This document shows, in pieces, positions 22,150 to 35,525 of a stretch of 64,000 nucleotides of DNA. The translations under genes and the position numbers were made by a program. Origin of the DNA: Cichorium intybus. Lineage: Eukaryota > Streptophyta > Magnoliopsida > Asterales > Asteraceae. Position 1 is the stretch's first letter; each line of letters begins with the position of its first letter. The notes under the pieces are model-generated. The model did no database searches. It worked only from the letters and a program-made list of their open reading frames with translations, and was not told the origin of the DNA. The stretch covers positions 73,617,994 to 73,681,993 of the forward strand of contig CM042013.1 of NCBI GenBank assembly GCA_023525715.1, in the 5' to 3' direction.

Positions 22150-22766
22150 TGCTTACAAACTGGTTTCAATATCTAGTTCTTTCAATTGGAATTGCAAATT
22201 AGCAATTTGGTTTATTTCATCTGGAATTGCATATTTCGTTTGAGTTTGTATTGAAGGGAGTCCGATATGTGTTCAATTATTCACGGTATTGTGGTATCCT
22301 GTTTGGTATTGTATTTCATATGTTCACTAATGAACATATGTTCACTAATGAACATATGTTCATAAATGAACATATATTGATTTTGAGCAATGTTTGTTTA
22401 CAGGTTAACGTTTTCACGTTTTTGGTGAAGTTCGTAATGTTGAAGATGTATAGAAGCAAGAATGTATAGAAGCAAGAACAGAGTGATTGAGAACTGTCAT
22501 GTAATGTTCATATATGAACATGATTCATATATGAACATTGTTTCATTTGTTTGAGACTTTGATGTTGTGTTCTTATTCTTTTAAATTTTCTCATGTAATT
22601 TTTTGAGACTTGATCAATGTATTGGTTGATCTTATTGGGATTGAACTTTTGTTTGTATTTTGATTAAAGGGAGAGAGAAACGGCAAAAATACAAGAGTGA
22701 ACACACAACATTGCTCATGTAATTTACATGTGTTCATTGATGAACATATGTTCATTGATGAACATA
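21975..22766. repeat. Palindrome family TGTTCA-N4-TGAACA, about 13 copies
   Basis: Copies lie in clusters at 21979-22033, 22097-22149, 22319-22372, 22505-22540 and 22729-22765. The 6-bp arms are constant, while the four central bases vary by cluster: CTAA, TAAA, TATA and TTGA. Adjacent copies are spaced 18 bp apart. Confidence 0.8.
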
Positions 22767-22875
22767 GCAATTTAAGATTTTTGACAATCGTACCCTTTTA
22801 CTTAGATTTCAATCTTACGGTTAAAAACATGGTTCTGCAGTTAGGTGATTTAATTTGGTTCTGCATTGAACCCAT

Positions 22876-23569
<694 letters not shown>

Positions 23570-26500
23570 CTAGCGGGCACCTTCTCCACACAAATAACCA
23601 TCATAATAAATCCTAAGCATTCGGTTTTTGCTAAGGATGTATTCTCCTGTTGTTAAATGAAATGCAGTGAGACCTCCTCCAATTATGTGATTCCATGACT
23701 TGTAGTATCTCAGCACATCTTCTTCTTCATCTATGTCTCCATCAGCATACACAAAACTCACCCCACACTCTTTAATAACTGCATTACCAATGCCATATCT
23801 GGTATCCCTCATGGTAATAATAACGTGGTCACCACATTCCATCTCATTCATCCCAAACATCCATGGCTTAACAACGTCAAACACCCTCCATCGACCTTGT
23901 CAATGTAGTGGTGGTATATCCAGGTGAGCTTCTTTGTTGTATTACTAATTATGATGACCGGCAAAATAAGAGCCACATCTACTGCATATTCAAGCATCTC
24001 ATTCAGAAATTTAGATGTCAGCACACAACAGAAATTCAGTCCTATGAGGATTTTAGCAGATGGTGGGATGGTAAATGTTATTGGTGGCCCATTGCTTCTA
24101 TCTGTAACCCAATCCGGCATCTCTTTACCTCTATAAATTGTGCTGAATATTCCAAATTCATAATACATCTGCCAAATAAAACCCCCTTAATTAGTTACCA
24201 CATTAATTTTATATACATATATATTCACACAAGGACACATAGTTAACAAGAGCAAACCTGGATTTCAGATTCCTCGAATCTATCAATACAATAAGTTCTC
24301 ACATGACTTCCAATAAGAAAGTGTTGATTGGTCCAGCCCAAACCAAGTAACAACTTTTCCTCAATGCCTGCCATTGGTTGGATTTTCACTATGCCTTCAA
24401 TTTCAAACGATGAATGTTGTAGCATCCTCCAGAATATTGAAAAATTGAGTGCGGACATTTTTGGATCAAATAAAACTTTTCGTAAGAAAGGCATATCATA
24501 AGAATAGAGGTCCAAATATGTTAGTGTATGTGGAGGATGCTCGACTGACGTCAGCATATTACAGTTTCTCATACTAAGTGTCTCAAGCCTAGGAAGGCTT
24601 CTCACACAATTTGGTAGGGAAACGATAGGGTTGCCATCTAAAGACAATTCCTTTAACATGGATAGACAACTGAAGTCCATGGGAAAGCATTCAGTGAACA
24701 AATTATTATCTGCAAGTGACAACCTTACTAAAGATCTTGGTAAAGAAATCATAAAGAACTTGTGATCCCTAATCTTGATTCGAGATTCACCCAGATTACA
24801 TCCCTTTAGCAACAATGTTTTAACATTCTTTAAGATACTTATGATTCTTGGAAGCTTTTTAAGCTTGTTACAGTAGCTGAGATCTACGATGACAAGTTTA
24901 TCACATTGCTCAACTGATTCACACACCTCAAGCAAACCAATGCAATTTGTAAGTATTAACCTCTCAAGTGCAGGGAATTGGTCAAAGCCTTTCAGACTAC
25001 AAAGCTGCTCACAGAAACCTAAAGTAAGAATCTTCAACGATCGGAGCAACCTTTTGTCTTTTAAACGGGATCCAATCAATTGCTGAAATTTAGATAAGTT
25101 ACAATAATAGTGAATGTTATCAACCACACATAGAAGAGTAATAGATGGATATAAGTTACCTTTAACCTCTTTTGAAGTCGTTGTGGATAGCTATAAAAAA
25201 TCCCAAATGACTCAATAGTGCTATATGACATGTCAAGAGCAACCAGATATTCCATCGGCAAGTCTGAAGGTATAAACTTAAAAGGGAACCCATGTATACA
25301 TAGCCATCTTACTTCTTCTGGAAAATTCTTGTAAGAGTCGGTTACTTGCACATAATTGAGTTGCAGCAACATTAATCTATCCATCTTACTCAAAGCTTCT
25401 GTTCTCAACTCTAATGATACATGTGACTTCTCTTTCTCAAGCATTCTCATGTCAAGGGTAAGGCCTAGAACATTTTCCGTACCCTAAAAAGAAAGGGAGT
25501 CAATATTTTAAAATGTTATAAACATGTATTTTGAAATACAATAAGCTTTAAATAAGTATACATGACTTCTTGCCTTTTTTTGGTTCAGCACATTGAATGC
25601 CTCGCTACCCCATAATCGACTTCGTTCCCATGGCTTGTTGAGTGACTCCTCACGTACTAGAAATCTTCCCATCTCTTGAACCAACCGATGCATCATTAAT
25701 TCGTTATTCCATTCGATACTAAGAAGGCATCTGTCGATAAGATTTGTAATCCCGGATCTTGTGTCTATATCACATGCCTTTAAGATTTTTTCCATAACAT
25801 CTTTATCCATTCCAACAAAAAAAACAAGCAATATGCTTAAACAAGTCCTTATCATTTTTGAACGGCAAAGACTCAAAGGTCATTCTCAACACATTATTTA
25901 TAGGGGAACCATTTTCTTTCTTTAGCCCTTCTATATACCCCTCCCAATAAGCTATATTCCGATGATGTAAAGATTTTCCCAAAAGTTTAAGAGCCATTGG
26001 ATGTCCTTGACAATACTTCACAAGCTTTTTTGACACCTCTTCATAACCTACCTTGGGATAGTTGCACATGAATGCATGAAAACACAAAAGTCTTTGTGAT
26101 TTGGTCTCAGATAAGCATTTAAGCAAGTGCTTTGTATGCGTCGGTTTACTGTTTGTTTTGAATATTTCACAACTCTCAGTCAACCATGCGTCCTTTGTTG
26201 TGATTATGATTTTGCTTCCAGGATGAAAACAACCGATTCCAAGTAATGTATCTAACTGGTGGAGACTGTCAATATCATCAAAAACTAGAAACACCTTTTT
26301 ACGGGCAACTATGTTCTCTATCATTGAGGTGTATATACAATCATCGTGACCTTGAACTAAACTTGGTTTTGCAAAGTTATCATAGACTTGTTTTTGTACA
26401 TCAAGCATCCCATTAGATTTTCCATTGATTCTCGTACTGATATCTTCAATGAATTTGCTTGAGTCAAATTCATGAGAATGTGACGCATAGACGTATTTAG

Positions 26501-27971
26501 CTAAAGACGTCTTCCCGATCCCTCCTAGACCGAAAATAGTGAGTATATCTGTTGTATGTGATGATGCATCTTTCAACCATGAAGTGACGAATTTAATGGA
26601 ATCCTCCATCCCAATAAGTTGTGGCAGTGGAAACCTTGTGGGTATGTGTAATCTGCGGAAGATGTCGCTAACAATTTCATCAATAAGTTCCACCTCTAGC
26701 CTGTAATTTTATTTTAGTAAGAACCAAAAAACACAATCCAAGAAAATATGCCATATTGGAGATTTATTTTTTCCAAATATCCAAATCAAAATTACATCAT
26801 ATTAAGTTATTATTTAATAACATTTTCACATCATAAATATTATCGTATTGCCCTTCTACCCATATAAGCATCTAATGTGCAAAGTCATAATTATTATCTA
26901 TAATAAGAGCAGAGCCACCAATGTAATACAAGATTCCATTAACAGGCCGCGAAGTTTCATTATGCTTACAAAATGCCGGTACATATTTATCAGTTAACTT
27001 TTACTACTTACAAATAATGCTTACAAATAAGAGCATTAAAATATCATAATAAAGGATGATATGATTTGAGAGTAGAATAATATAAGAAACAGTAGATGCA
27101 TTACGACCATTCAATTTATTTATTTATTGTAAAAAGCATATAAAAATATTAAAGTGGTTTATCTATGAATTTATTTATGATAAAATAAAAATGCATAGCA
27201 AACGTTTTAAAATAAGCAGGATAGTTTAACCTACACATACAAATTAATTTATGATATCGAATAATTGAAAATTTGGATTCAATTCTTAAGCATATCTTTA
27301 TGTAAGCTAAATGCATAAAAATATGCCTATACGATGATTAAGAAAAGAACTACTAAAATGCATAAGGAGAATATGGCATTGACTTTTCGTTTGCTAAATA
27401 AAAATGTTAAAGTAGTATGGATATATGGGCACGAAAGTGGTTACCTGCCATTTGCATCCTTCCCTTTTAAGTTGGCAACTTCTGTAAGCGCTTTATTACA
27501 TCGGTCCATCTTATGAGCCCATTGACTTCTTTTATTTTCATCTATCTCTGCCTCCATCATCTGCATATGCTCAGCCATTGCATCTCCAAAGCTACTTTGT
27601 TGCTTCCGGCTGGGCTCAACATGATAAAATGTGGGAATAATAATATGGTTGGATGTCTTACATTGCTCAAGGATCAACACCAATTCATCAAGACACCATA
27701 TTGAAGCAGCATAATTCTTGGACAACACGATAACATAAGCTCTGGATGCTTTAATCGCACTCTCTAATTCTGGTTTCAATTTGTCCCCGCTTTCAATTTC
27801 TTCATTATCTAAGAAGGTATTGATATTGGAATTCATGAGGGCATTATAAAGGTGATTAGTGAAACTATTACGAGTGTCAACACCTCTAAAACTTATAAAT
27901 ACGTCATATCCACGACGATGAGTTGATGAAGAAGTTGAAGCCCCTTCGGAAATTTCATGAAGTTCCACCAT
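23570..27971 (-). pseudogene. TIR-NB-LRR disease resistance gene with two frameshifts
   Basis: Five exons: 27971-27445, 26700-25574, 25483-25160, 25082-24258, 24168-23570; splice phases agree throughout. Exon 1 is a TIR domain (YDVFISFRGVDTRNSF) with the SxxxCLDEL segment that holds the NADase glutamate. Exon 2 is NB-ARC: P-loop GLGGIGKTSLAKY, kinase-2 VFLVFDDID, GSKIIITT, GHPMALKLL, and MHRLVQEMG at the MHD position. Exons 3-4 are leucine-rich repeats. Exon 5 starts at MYYEFGIF and looks like the post-LRR (C-JID) domain. Such proteins are cytoplasmic or nuclear immune receptors that detect pathogen effectors. An extra T in a T8 run (about 25816-25823) and a missing base near 23885 break the frame. 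Without them the length would be about 1133 residues, normal for the family. Sequencing errors are possible at both sites, so it may be intact in the plant. Confidence 0.9.
25572..25573 (-). other. Non-canonical GC splice donor of intron 2
   Basis: After NVLNQKK the minus strand reads AAG then GCAAGA, and the next exon begins after TTTTAG with GTENVLGLTLDM. Only a GC donor here keeps the phase and gives the usual protein junction. No GT donor is nearby. Confidence 0.65.
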
Positions 27972-28087
27972 TATGAGTTATGGGGATTACGAGTTATGGG
28001 TTATTGACCCTTCATGCTTCCCACGATTTTATGTATTTACTTCTTGTTTCTCTGTATATGTGGGTATATCCCAATAAGCACCGAAAG

Positions 28088-28135
28088 TTTTTCACCTGCG
28101 CTTTCCTCACGTTTTTCACCTGCGCTTTCCTCACT
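28088..28135. repeat. Perfect tandem duplication, 24-bp unit, two copies
   Basis: GTTTTTCACCTGCGCTTTCC plus TCAC occurs twice with no gap, about 120 bp upstream of the resistance gene start codon. Confidence 0.95.
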
Positions 28136-29240
28136 TGTCTCTACAGAAAATCCAAATGATTAATAACTATGCAACTTATGTCTAATCAAACAATTTAAAC
28201 CCTCAACAAAGACACCTATATTCTACAACATAAAATTTTAAAGTATTTAAATAACAATACATATGCACCTCCAAAAGTTTTATGTGAAATTAATATGCTT
28301 CAGAAATAACAAGCACATAGAAATGACCAACATATATATACAGCTATGTATTGATATAGAATCACCATAACATTGAGATGGGAACTGTATAAAAATTGGT
28401 TACTTAGTTAATTATATTGGTTAACCTGTTTTTCCCGTTTAAGTTCGATGCAAGAAAGTATCAAACCAATTTATTCAAGGCACCTACAAAACCTTTACTT
28501 TGATCTGATCAACATACACATCCCTAATCATTTCTAAACAAATTCCATCTAAATTTCAGTTAAATAATTCTCAAACAAATAAACACCATCCCATGAAAGG
28601 AGTTGCAAAATATATAGGAAGTTCCAGATTTTCACTATATATGAACAATCAATTAAAAGACCCAAATGCAGGAAAAAATAAGTTTATTTACATAGTCGTT
28701 TATTGGTCCACGGAATTAATAAGAACAATATTTTGAAAAGTGAATTTTTCTATCACTAAATCTAGTATAGAATACTGATGGGCTTGTTCCACATGATAAA
28801 TTTTTTAAAGTAAAAAAGTCCCGACATTTCTAAGCTTTTAATTACAAGGTCTATAGTAGATGAAACTTCAGAGGCAAATTCACATTATACACAAGCATAT
28901 ATACATAAACGTTAATTTTGAGTTGTATCTTTTTTTTTTTTGAAAACTATGTGACAGAATTGCTTTCTAACATCCCTAAAACACAAATTTAAGTCAACCA
29001 AATCCTACTTGTAATTACAACATCCAAAAGTGGCCAAAAGTAATAGCATGTGAAAGTAGATATTACTTGATTGATTAAGGATTTAGTCTCTACACTAGCA
29101 TATTCCTAATTTTGATTAAGGTTTCTGCTTTATCAAATTCAATTTCACGAGAACCAAGATTTCTTACAATATGGCTTCAACGGATTAGCAAGTTTTGCAC
29201 AAGGGGAACGTCAACAGCCAATTATCGAAAGTTAAAGTTT

Positions 29241-29294
29241 GTTCATTATGAGTGTTTACTGTAGTGTGTTCATTATGAGTGTTTACTGTAGTGT
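29241..29294. repeat. Perfect tandem duplication, 27-bp unit, two copies
   Basis: GTTCATTATGAGTGTTTACT plus GTAGTGT occurs twice with no gap. Confidence 0.95.
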
Positions 29295-30367
29295 GTTTAA
29301 TGAAAACAGAAGTAATAGTAATAGATAGACACATGGGAATATAAATGAAGATGTATGTTAAAAAGGGCATTTTACATTGATGAAAGTGCATTACTTGGTA
29401 GGTAAGGGGGACATGTAGTTTGTTCTTGATAAAAATATTCGTTTCCGTGTAAATTTAAAATACTTTGGAATGGGAGGATGTCATGGAATGGTTCATGGAA
29501 ATTACAGTTTTATGTACTTGATAAATTGAATGTGTGTATGTAAGTTGAAGTGTATGTTGGGAACTATTGTATGGAAGTATGGTTATAATAAATATGAAGT
29601 TTGTATGTTGTTTCTAACAAAGAGGTGTTTCACATTGTTTTCCATCATATTCTATGTTAACTAAATGTTATAAAGTGGTTAATATGAAGTACTTGTTGTT
29701 GGATACGAAGTGCTCGTGTTTTTGGGTTATGCTTTAATAAATTTACTTACAAATCAAAGTACATTCCCAAAATGGGTTTGAGATCACAACCAAAATTTAA
29801 ATTTAACTATCTACAACAACAATATATAATCATTATTAACCTTAAAACGAAACTATTCTTAAATAAGAATCTAAATAAAATCACAATAACAATTAAATCT
29901 AAAAAATATTTATTTTACATTCCGTCATATTAAATCTTATAATTATTTGAAATTATAATTAAATAATAATTTATAAGTTTACGTATTTGACGAATCTTTT
30001 ATTGATTTAGTCAAAATTGATATTATATGCAAGGCTATATAATTCCATGAATATTAATCATGGGGAGTTTAAAAACAAGATTATACCGATAGAAAAATAA
30101 CCTTATTTATCAATCTGGGAATTAGAAAACAGGATTATACGAACGATTACCATTTTAATGTAAGAAGTTATGGTCATAGCTAGCTTTGATTCCATAACGC
30201 AACTTAACGTTTAGTCATTTCTTATAAAACAAATTGGTTTCTACAATCAATCAACCATTTGACCTCAATATGTGATTTTTGAAGCTCGTATATGCAACCA
30301 CTACCGTCTACCTGTACAAATTTAAAACCAATGATTGAAATCTTTAATCCAAAACAACATCAATTCT

Positions 30368-30692
30368 TGTTAGGATCGAGACACTTAGCATACGAACACT
30401 AAACTCACACACTCAACTCACAAATTAAGAACACAAGAATTTAACGTGGTTCGGTCCAAAAATGACCTACGTCCACGGCGGATAACTAGGAATGTTTTAT
30501 TGCTCTGTGTTTTTTGTGTTGTGTGGTACATTGAGTGAGTTATGCAGCCTTGTATTTATAGCATGAGAATGAGAAGGAAATTCAATATGAACAATGAGAC
30601 TTTGGCCTTCAACAAAAGAGGCTGCCTACCATTGGAAAAAGTCTTCACCAAACTTTGATTATAATTGTCAAAGCCTTCATATTAGACTAACA
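30368..30692 (-). repeat. 3' LTR of the Copia element
   Basis: 325 bp, TG...CA termini, followed on the plus strand by ATCTCCCACTTG, the inverted polypurine tract. It differs from the other LTR at two seen positions (in ATTTAACGTGG and TATAATTGTC). Confidence 0.95.
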
Positions 30693-30862
30693 ATCTCCCA
30701 CTTGAAGGTTTGAACAATTTAGTCGTTCTCTGCCATCCAAGTTTTGCAATATTTCTTAATCTCTTACTTGAAGCCACGAAACAATCTTCACATGTGCTTC
30801 AACTGTGCAATCCAAAAAACACTTTTGATCTTAGCTCCTTCCTAATTACCCTGACCTTCTCT

Positions 30863-31487
30863 TCAATTATCCTGAAGGCCAGTTGAAGCTATGCAGAGCT
30901 TCAACTTCTCTAAGGTAACAACCTTAGTCAACATATCAGCTGGATTTTCAGTTCCTTTGATCTTCTTCAACTTCAGAGTACCATCATTAATTCTTTCTCT
31001 GATGAAGTGATATCTCAGCTGTATGTGCTTTGTCTTCGAATGGAAGACAAGATTCTTTGCAAGGTGTATTGCACTTTGATTATCACAAAACAGTGCACAA
31101 TCAACTTGTTCCTTGCCAAGTTCTTCGAGAAAGTTCTTCAACCATATAAGCTCTTTGCTTGCTTCAGCAACTGCCATATACTCTGCTTCTGTGGTTGAAA
31201 GGGCAACACTTTTCTGGAGTTTAGACATCCAACTCACTACAGTGCCTCCCACTGTAAAGACATACCCGGTAGTGCTTTTGTATGAGTCTTTGCAACCACC
31301 AAGGTCTGCATCTGCAAAACCCTTCAGAATGACATCTTTCCCTTTAAAATGCAATGCCACTTTTGAAGTCCCCTTCAAATATCTTAGCATCCATTTAACT
31401 GCTTCCCAATGTTCTCTCCCCGGATTGGACATAAATCGACTAACAACTCCCACTGCATGTGCAATATCTGGTCTCGTGCATACCATT
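30863..31487 (-). pseudogene. Copia polyprotein 3' part: end of reverse transcriptase and RNase H
   Basis: This frame continues directly the one cut by the CACTA insertion. It starts MVCTRPDIAHAVG and includes GFADADLGGCKDSYKSTTGY, LSTTEAEYMAVAEA, CDNQSAIHLAKN and KTKHIQLRYHFIRE, the Copia RNase H motifs. It ends GLQDN and a stop. The piece itself is open, but it is separated from its 5' part by 10.2 kb of inserted DNA, so the polyprotein cannot be made. Confidence 0.95.
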
Positions 31488-31504
31488 CACTACAAGAAAA
31501 CAGC

Positions 31505-32200
31505 GATTTAGCAACGGACGAATTCCGTTGCTAAACCTTGAAATTCCGTTGCTAAATGGGTTTTGCAACGGAAATTGTTACGGAACTATTCTGTTACAAT
31601 AAATCCCGTAGCGAATGAGTTTGCTACGAACTTTTATTTCCGTAGCAAGTGTGCTACGGACTGATTCCGTAGCGCATGTATTCCGTAGCGAATTCCGTAG
31701 GTGGACTCCATAGCGATTTCCATAGCCGTTTGTCCGTAGCGAATTCCATGGTTCTTTTTCCGTTGCTACTTCTGTAGTGGGGTTCGTTGCAAATTCCGTT
31801 GTAATAATTTTGTTACAAATTCCGTGGTCAAGCTTCCGTAGTAAAACCCGTAACAATAATTTTGTAGCAAATTTCGTAGTCAGGGTTCCGTAGTAAAATC
31901 TGTAACAATAATTCTGTAGCAAAATCCGTGGTCAAGCATCCGTTGTAAAATTCGTGGCTATGTTTCTGTAAAAAAATCCGTAGCAATGATTCTGTAGAAA
32001 TTTCCGTGGTCAAGCTTCCGTAGTAAAATCTGTAGGAATTTCCGTGGTCACGCTTCCGTAGTAAATTCCATAGCAATTTCTGTGGTCAAGCTTCCGTAGT
32101 AAACTTTGTAACAAATTACGTGGTCAGGCTTCCGTAGTAAGATCCGTAGGTGTAATTCCGTAGCAAAAGTTGTAGCAAATTTTGTTACGAAGAAATTCAC
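31505..32200. repeat. Left subterminal repeat region of the CACTA element
   Basis: Words such as TTCCGTAGC, TCCGTAGTAAAATC and GTCAAGCTTCCGTAG recur dozens of times. From about 31800 they form a roughly 50-60-bp higher-order unit. The short minus-strand frames here (LLRKPDHEICYK-like, repeated) are by-products of the array. Confidence 0.85.
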
Positions 32201-32369
32201 GAAACAATTTACAAAAATAAATATAATTTCCACTTATTTGGTACCAATATCTAGAAACACAAATACGTAAAACAAAACAAATTTGCATATTATTAAATAA
32301 AGCCAATAAGTCTTATTACATGAAAAGTAAAGAAGTCTAAATCAAAATAAATATTTGCTAAAAACAAAG

Positions 32370-32572
32370 CAATACTCGACCTACTTCGTGCTCTTGTCTT
32401 TTCAGCTGTCAAAAAATATTTGGAGTTTTTTTTCAAGGTCTTCAATTTTGGAGGTGCTTTGTTCATTTTGTGTCTTTAGTTGCTCAGCTTGTGTCTTTAG
32501 TAGCTCCTTCAACTCTTCATTTTGTTCTTTTTGGGCTGTCACAAGTTCCTTCATTTGAGCCAACTCGACATT
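32370..32572 (-). pseudogene. CACTA element ORF remnant, C-terminal coiled coil
   Basis: The minus strand reads LAQMKELVTAQKEQNEEL, KELLKTQAEQLKTQNEQ and SKIEDLEK, a Gln/Glu/Lys-rich coiled coil, then a short basic tail. Plant En/Spm-type TnpA-like proteins end in such a segment. The frame is cut at 32572 by a further CACTACTAG terminus preceded by ATT. With no DNA-binding part visible, the assignment rests on position and composition. Confidence 0.5.
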
Positions 32573-34749
32573 CACTACTAGAAAAAGGCCTTTAATGACT
32601 GACCTGACGAAATATTATCGGTTAATAAAGTATGAGAAAGACGCCCAATCTTCATGAACCACGGTCATATCAGCCTGCGTATATTCATCCTAAAATGAAA
32701 AACATAGATTACCAAGAAAATAAGTTAGAAAGATTTTAATATATACCGACCCGACGATCTCAACAAAAGACAACTATAGGACCCATACCATCTTTCACTC
32801 TTCAATCAAACGACTACTTTTTTCCAACTGCATCAATTTTAATCAAACTAAATAGGTTATACCTTTGCTAATTAGTTGAGGTACCTTGTAAGGATCTCCT
32901 AGTTCAGGAATGTTTCCCGGCCTTGAAAACACAACCATCAATAACAAACATAAAATGATGAGAATTGCTTTACTCTTCTATCTATGAATTGCACCAAAAA
33001 AAAAGTCCGAGAATTTTTAAATTGAGATGTACATTAAGAAAAAGAATCCCTGGTAATCTCGAGGTGTGTGGGACTCAAAGCCAACAACACAATAATCAAA
33101 GTAGTAATCATATGTACAAATGAATTTTTGGTTGAACCCAAAAGCAAGGATTTTTCTACAAATAAGAATAATAAATACCCAATCACAAAATTGCAATAAG
33201 TCACAACAAGTGATATATGGGTAACCATTCTTTACCTTTGCTTTTCCATGAAGTCTATCCTCTGTATCTCCACCTTCTCTGCACTGAAATTTTAAGCATT
33301 TTAATGAGCTTTCATAGGGCGGCAAAAAATTATCAATTTTAATAATATAATTTAGTTTTTACTATGATAAACTAATAGTGGTGTCGTAACATCTCACCTT
33401 AATTTGGAACATATGGATCATATGTTAAAACGGTATTGTTTGTTGCTTTCTACATATGATACATCTTAGAAAGGAAAAATTTTTATGAAAAATATTAAAA
33501 ATGGAGGAGCGGTAAAGTACCTTTCTTAATTGATCTAATAATAATTAACATAGCAACGATTCATAGATGAGAAAGGACAAACCTGTCAAGGCTAAAATTC
33601 AATAGCAATCTTTATAGTTTAGAAAAAAAAATCATTTGGAGGGTTACCTAGAAAAGGAACGGAAATTGACGAGAGTGCTCAATGGAAGGAATAAGATAAA
33701 GGATTTCTGTGACATTTGAACGAACACCTGGAATGCCCTACTTTATCAAACCACATCCAAAATTAAAAAAATCAAAAAATATCTAAAAACATTGAAAGAA
33801 TAAAGTTAAACCAGATTAAGAAGATGGTGAAGGGTTTGAATTGCGAACCTGATGCAATTGCTTCTTCTCTACTCTTGTTGTCGGTGGATACCTAAAAAGA
33901 AAAATATCTAACACCAAACCTAATCGATTGCCTATACACATAAATCATCATCCAAAGACCCATCAATTACAGAAACAAAAACAAATAGCCGCTAATAACT
34001 GTAAGAGAATAAATCAGGGTTCTAACCTTCTACGCTCACACCCAATTAGAAGACACCAAACGTAAAAAAACAAACAGCACACCATTAGTAGAAAAACCAA
34101 TTACATAAGAGAATAACGATGTCCACACCCATTGTTCCTTCTGTTATCAGCTCCAATGAAGACGAGAACGATTTGGATATTTAGAGTACACGACATACCT
34201 GTAAGTGGACGATAAGAATATTCAGAGTATACACGACATACCCACGAAATTCAGATTGAGAAACAAAGAGTGCGCCACTGAATCAGAAGTTATGATTCCA
34301 CCATCGTTCCGCCACTAAATCAGACGTTTGTCAAAGATTATGATACAGATGTACCAAATAAATTAGACTTTATGATTCCAGTTACACAAGCTATGTGTGT
34401 GTTGGTGTCCTCCCCCAAATCGACCCACGATGGTGGTCGAGAGACGAAGGAGATGATGTGAAGTGTGTCGTACAGAGAAAAAGAACAAAGAATCTAGGGT
34501 TTTTTTTCGAATGGGTTAAACTTACAGGGGGAATCAAAAGAGTTTGAAATATTTTGGGGAAAGTGAGTGGGAAATTATAGAAATTGAAAACTTAACGCGG
34601 GCTTTTTTCGTTTTTGACGATAAAACATGACCTAGTTATAGGGTTACATGATGGTATTAAAAAATCAACCTACCTTAGAAGTGAAATTCATGCCTGCAAA
34701 AGATTTTACTTGATTAAACGAGAATGTAATATTACATTATATATACATA

Positions 34750-34788
34750 CTAGGTACCTTTTGATGGTCGTGCTAAGCACGAGCCGTG
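34750..34788 (-). mobile_element. Helitron 3' end only
   Basis: On the minus strand a perfect palindrome TCGTGCTTAGCACGA, a 17-bp spacer and CTAG (plus 34750-34753) followed by T form a Helitron 3' terminus. I could not find the matching 5' TC end at higher coordinates, so the extent is unknown. Confidence 0.5.
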
Positions 34789-35525
34789 AAAGGAAATTCG
34801 GTATTTCCTTCACTATAATCACAATTAAATAAAACCATTTTTGAAAATGAATGTAATATTATATACCAAAGAAACAAAAGTAGTCACCTATAATAGAAAG
34901 AAATCAAAATAATATCCTATGAAAACAAGTAAATGGAAGTACATTGGTGTTCCTTGCAATCAATTTCAATAACAATCTTCAGATCAAGATTAAAAGAAAA
35001 TGAAAGTGTAATGCTATAATACACAAATAAGTGTAAGTTCATTGCTATTTCAAATTGACATTAAGTGATGATGGTCAAACTTATCAATCTAGTTACCAGT
35101 TGGTAGTTGGCGCTACTGTGACCACAATTCACCAAGTAAGCAACAATGGAACGTGAGCATTTCTCACAACATGTTGCACTGCACTCTGGAAATTGGAGCC
35201 ATAAGTTGCACCAAATAGCATCGAACTTTGAACTTGCTCGATGAGATGTACGCTTAATTCGAGGAAACAATAACACCTGAAACTATTAATAGTCTTCGAT
35301 TAGTGTAGTTGCAGAAAAGTATCAACCTCAAACCAGATCCTATCAATAACCAATCAATCACTGCTAGATTAAAGCCCTTAATATAAATTTAACAAATCCT
35401 TAAAAAGTAACTGAATAAATTCTTTATGACCAAATATAAATAACAACAATAAATTTAAAATTAGCAGTTATTAATTATAACGAACGTGTTAATTGAATAT
35501 GACAATTGTTAAATGTAAGCATAAA
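34789..35525. other. AT-rich DNA inside the CACTA-bounded segment, no gene recognised
   Basis: A 71-codon minus-strand frame at 35061-35276 has no recognisable motif. This probably belongs to the Helitron whose 3' end is at 34750. Confidence 0.3.

Larger units (their letters stand above)
27972..30367. other. 5' flank of the resistance gene, no gene recognised
   Basis: This AT-rich DNA should hold the resistance gene promoter at its left end. Two perfect short tandem duplications are visible (28088-28135 and 29241-29294). I see no long reading frame, RNA gene or element ends. Confidence 0.4.
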
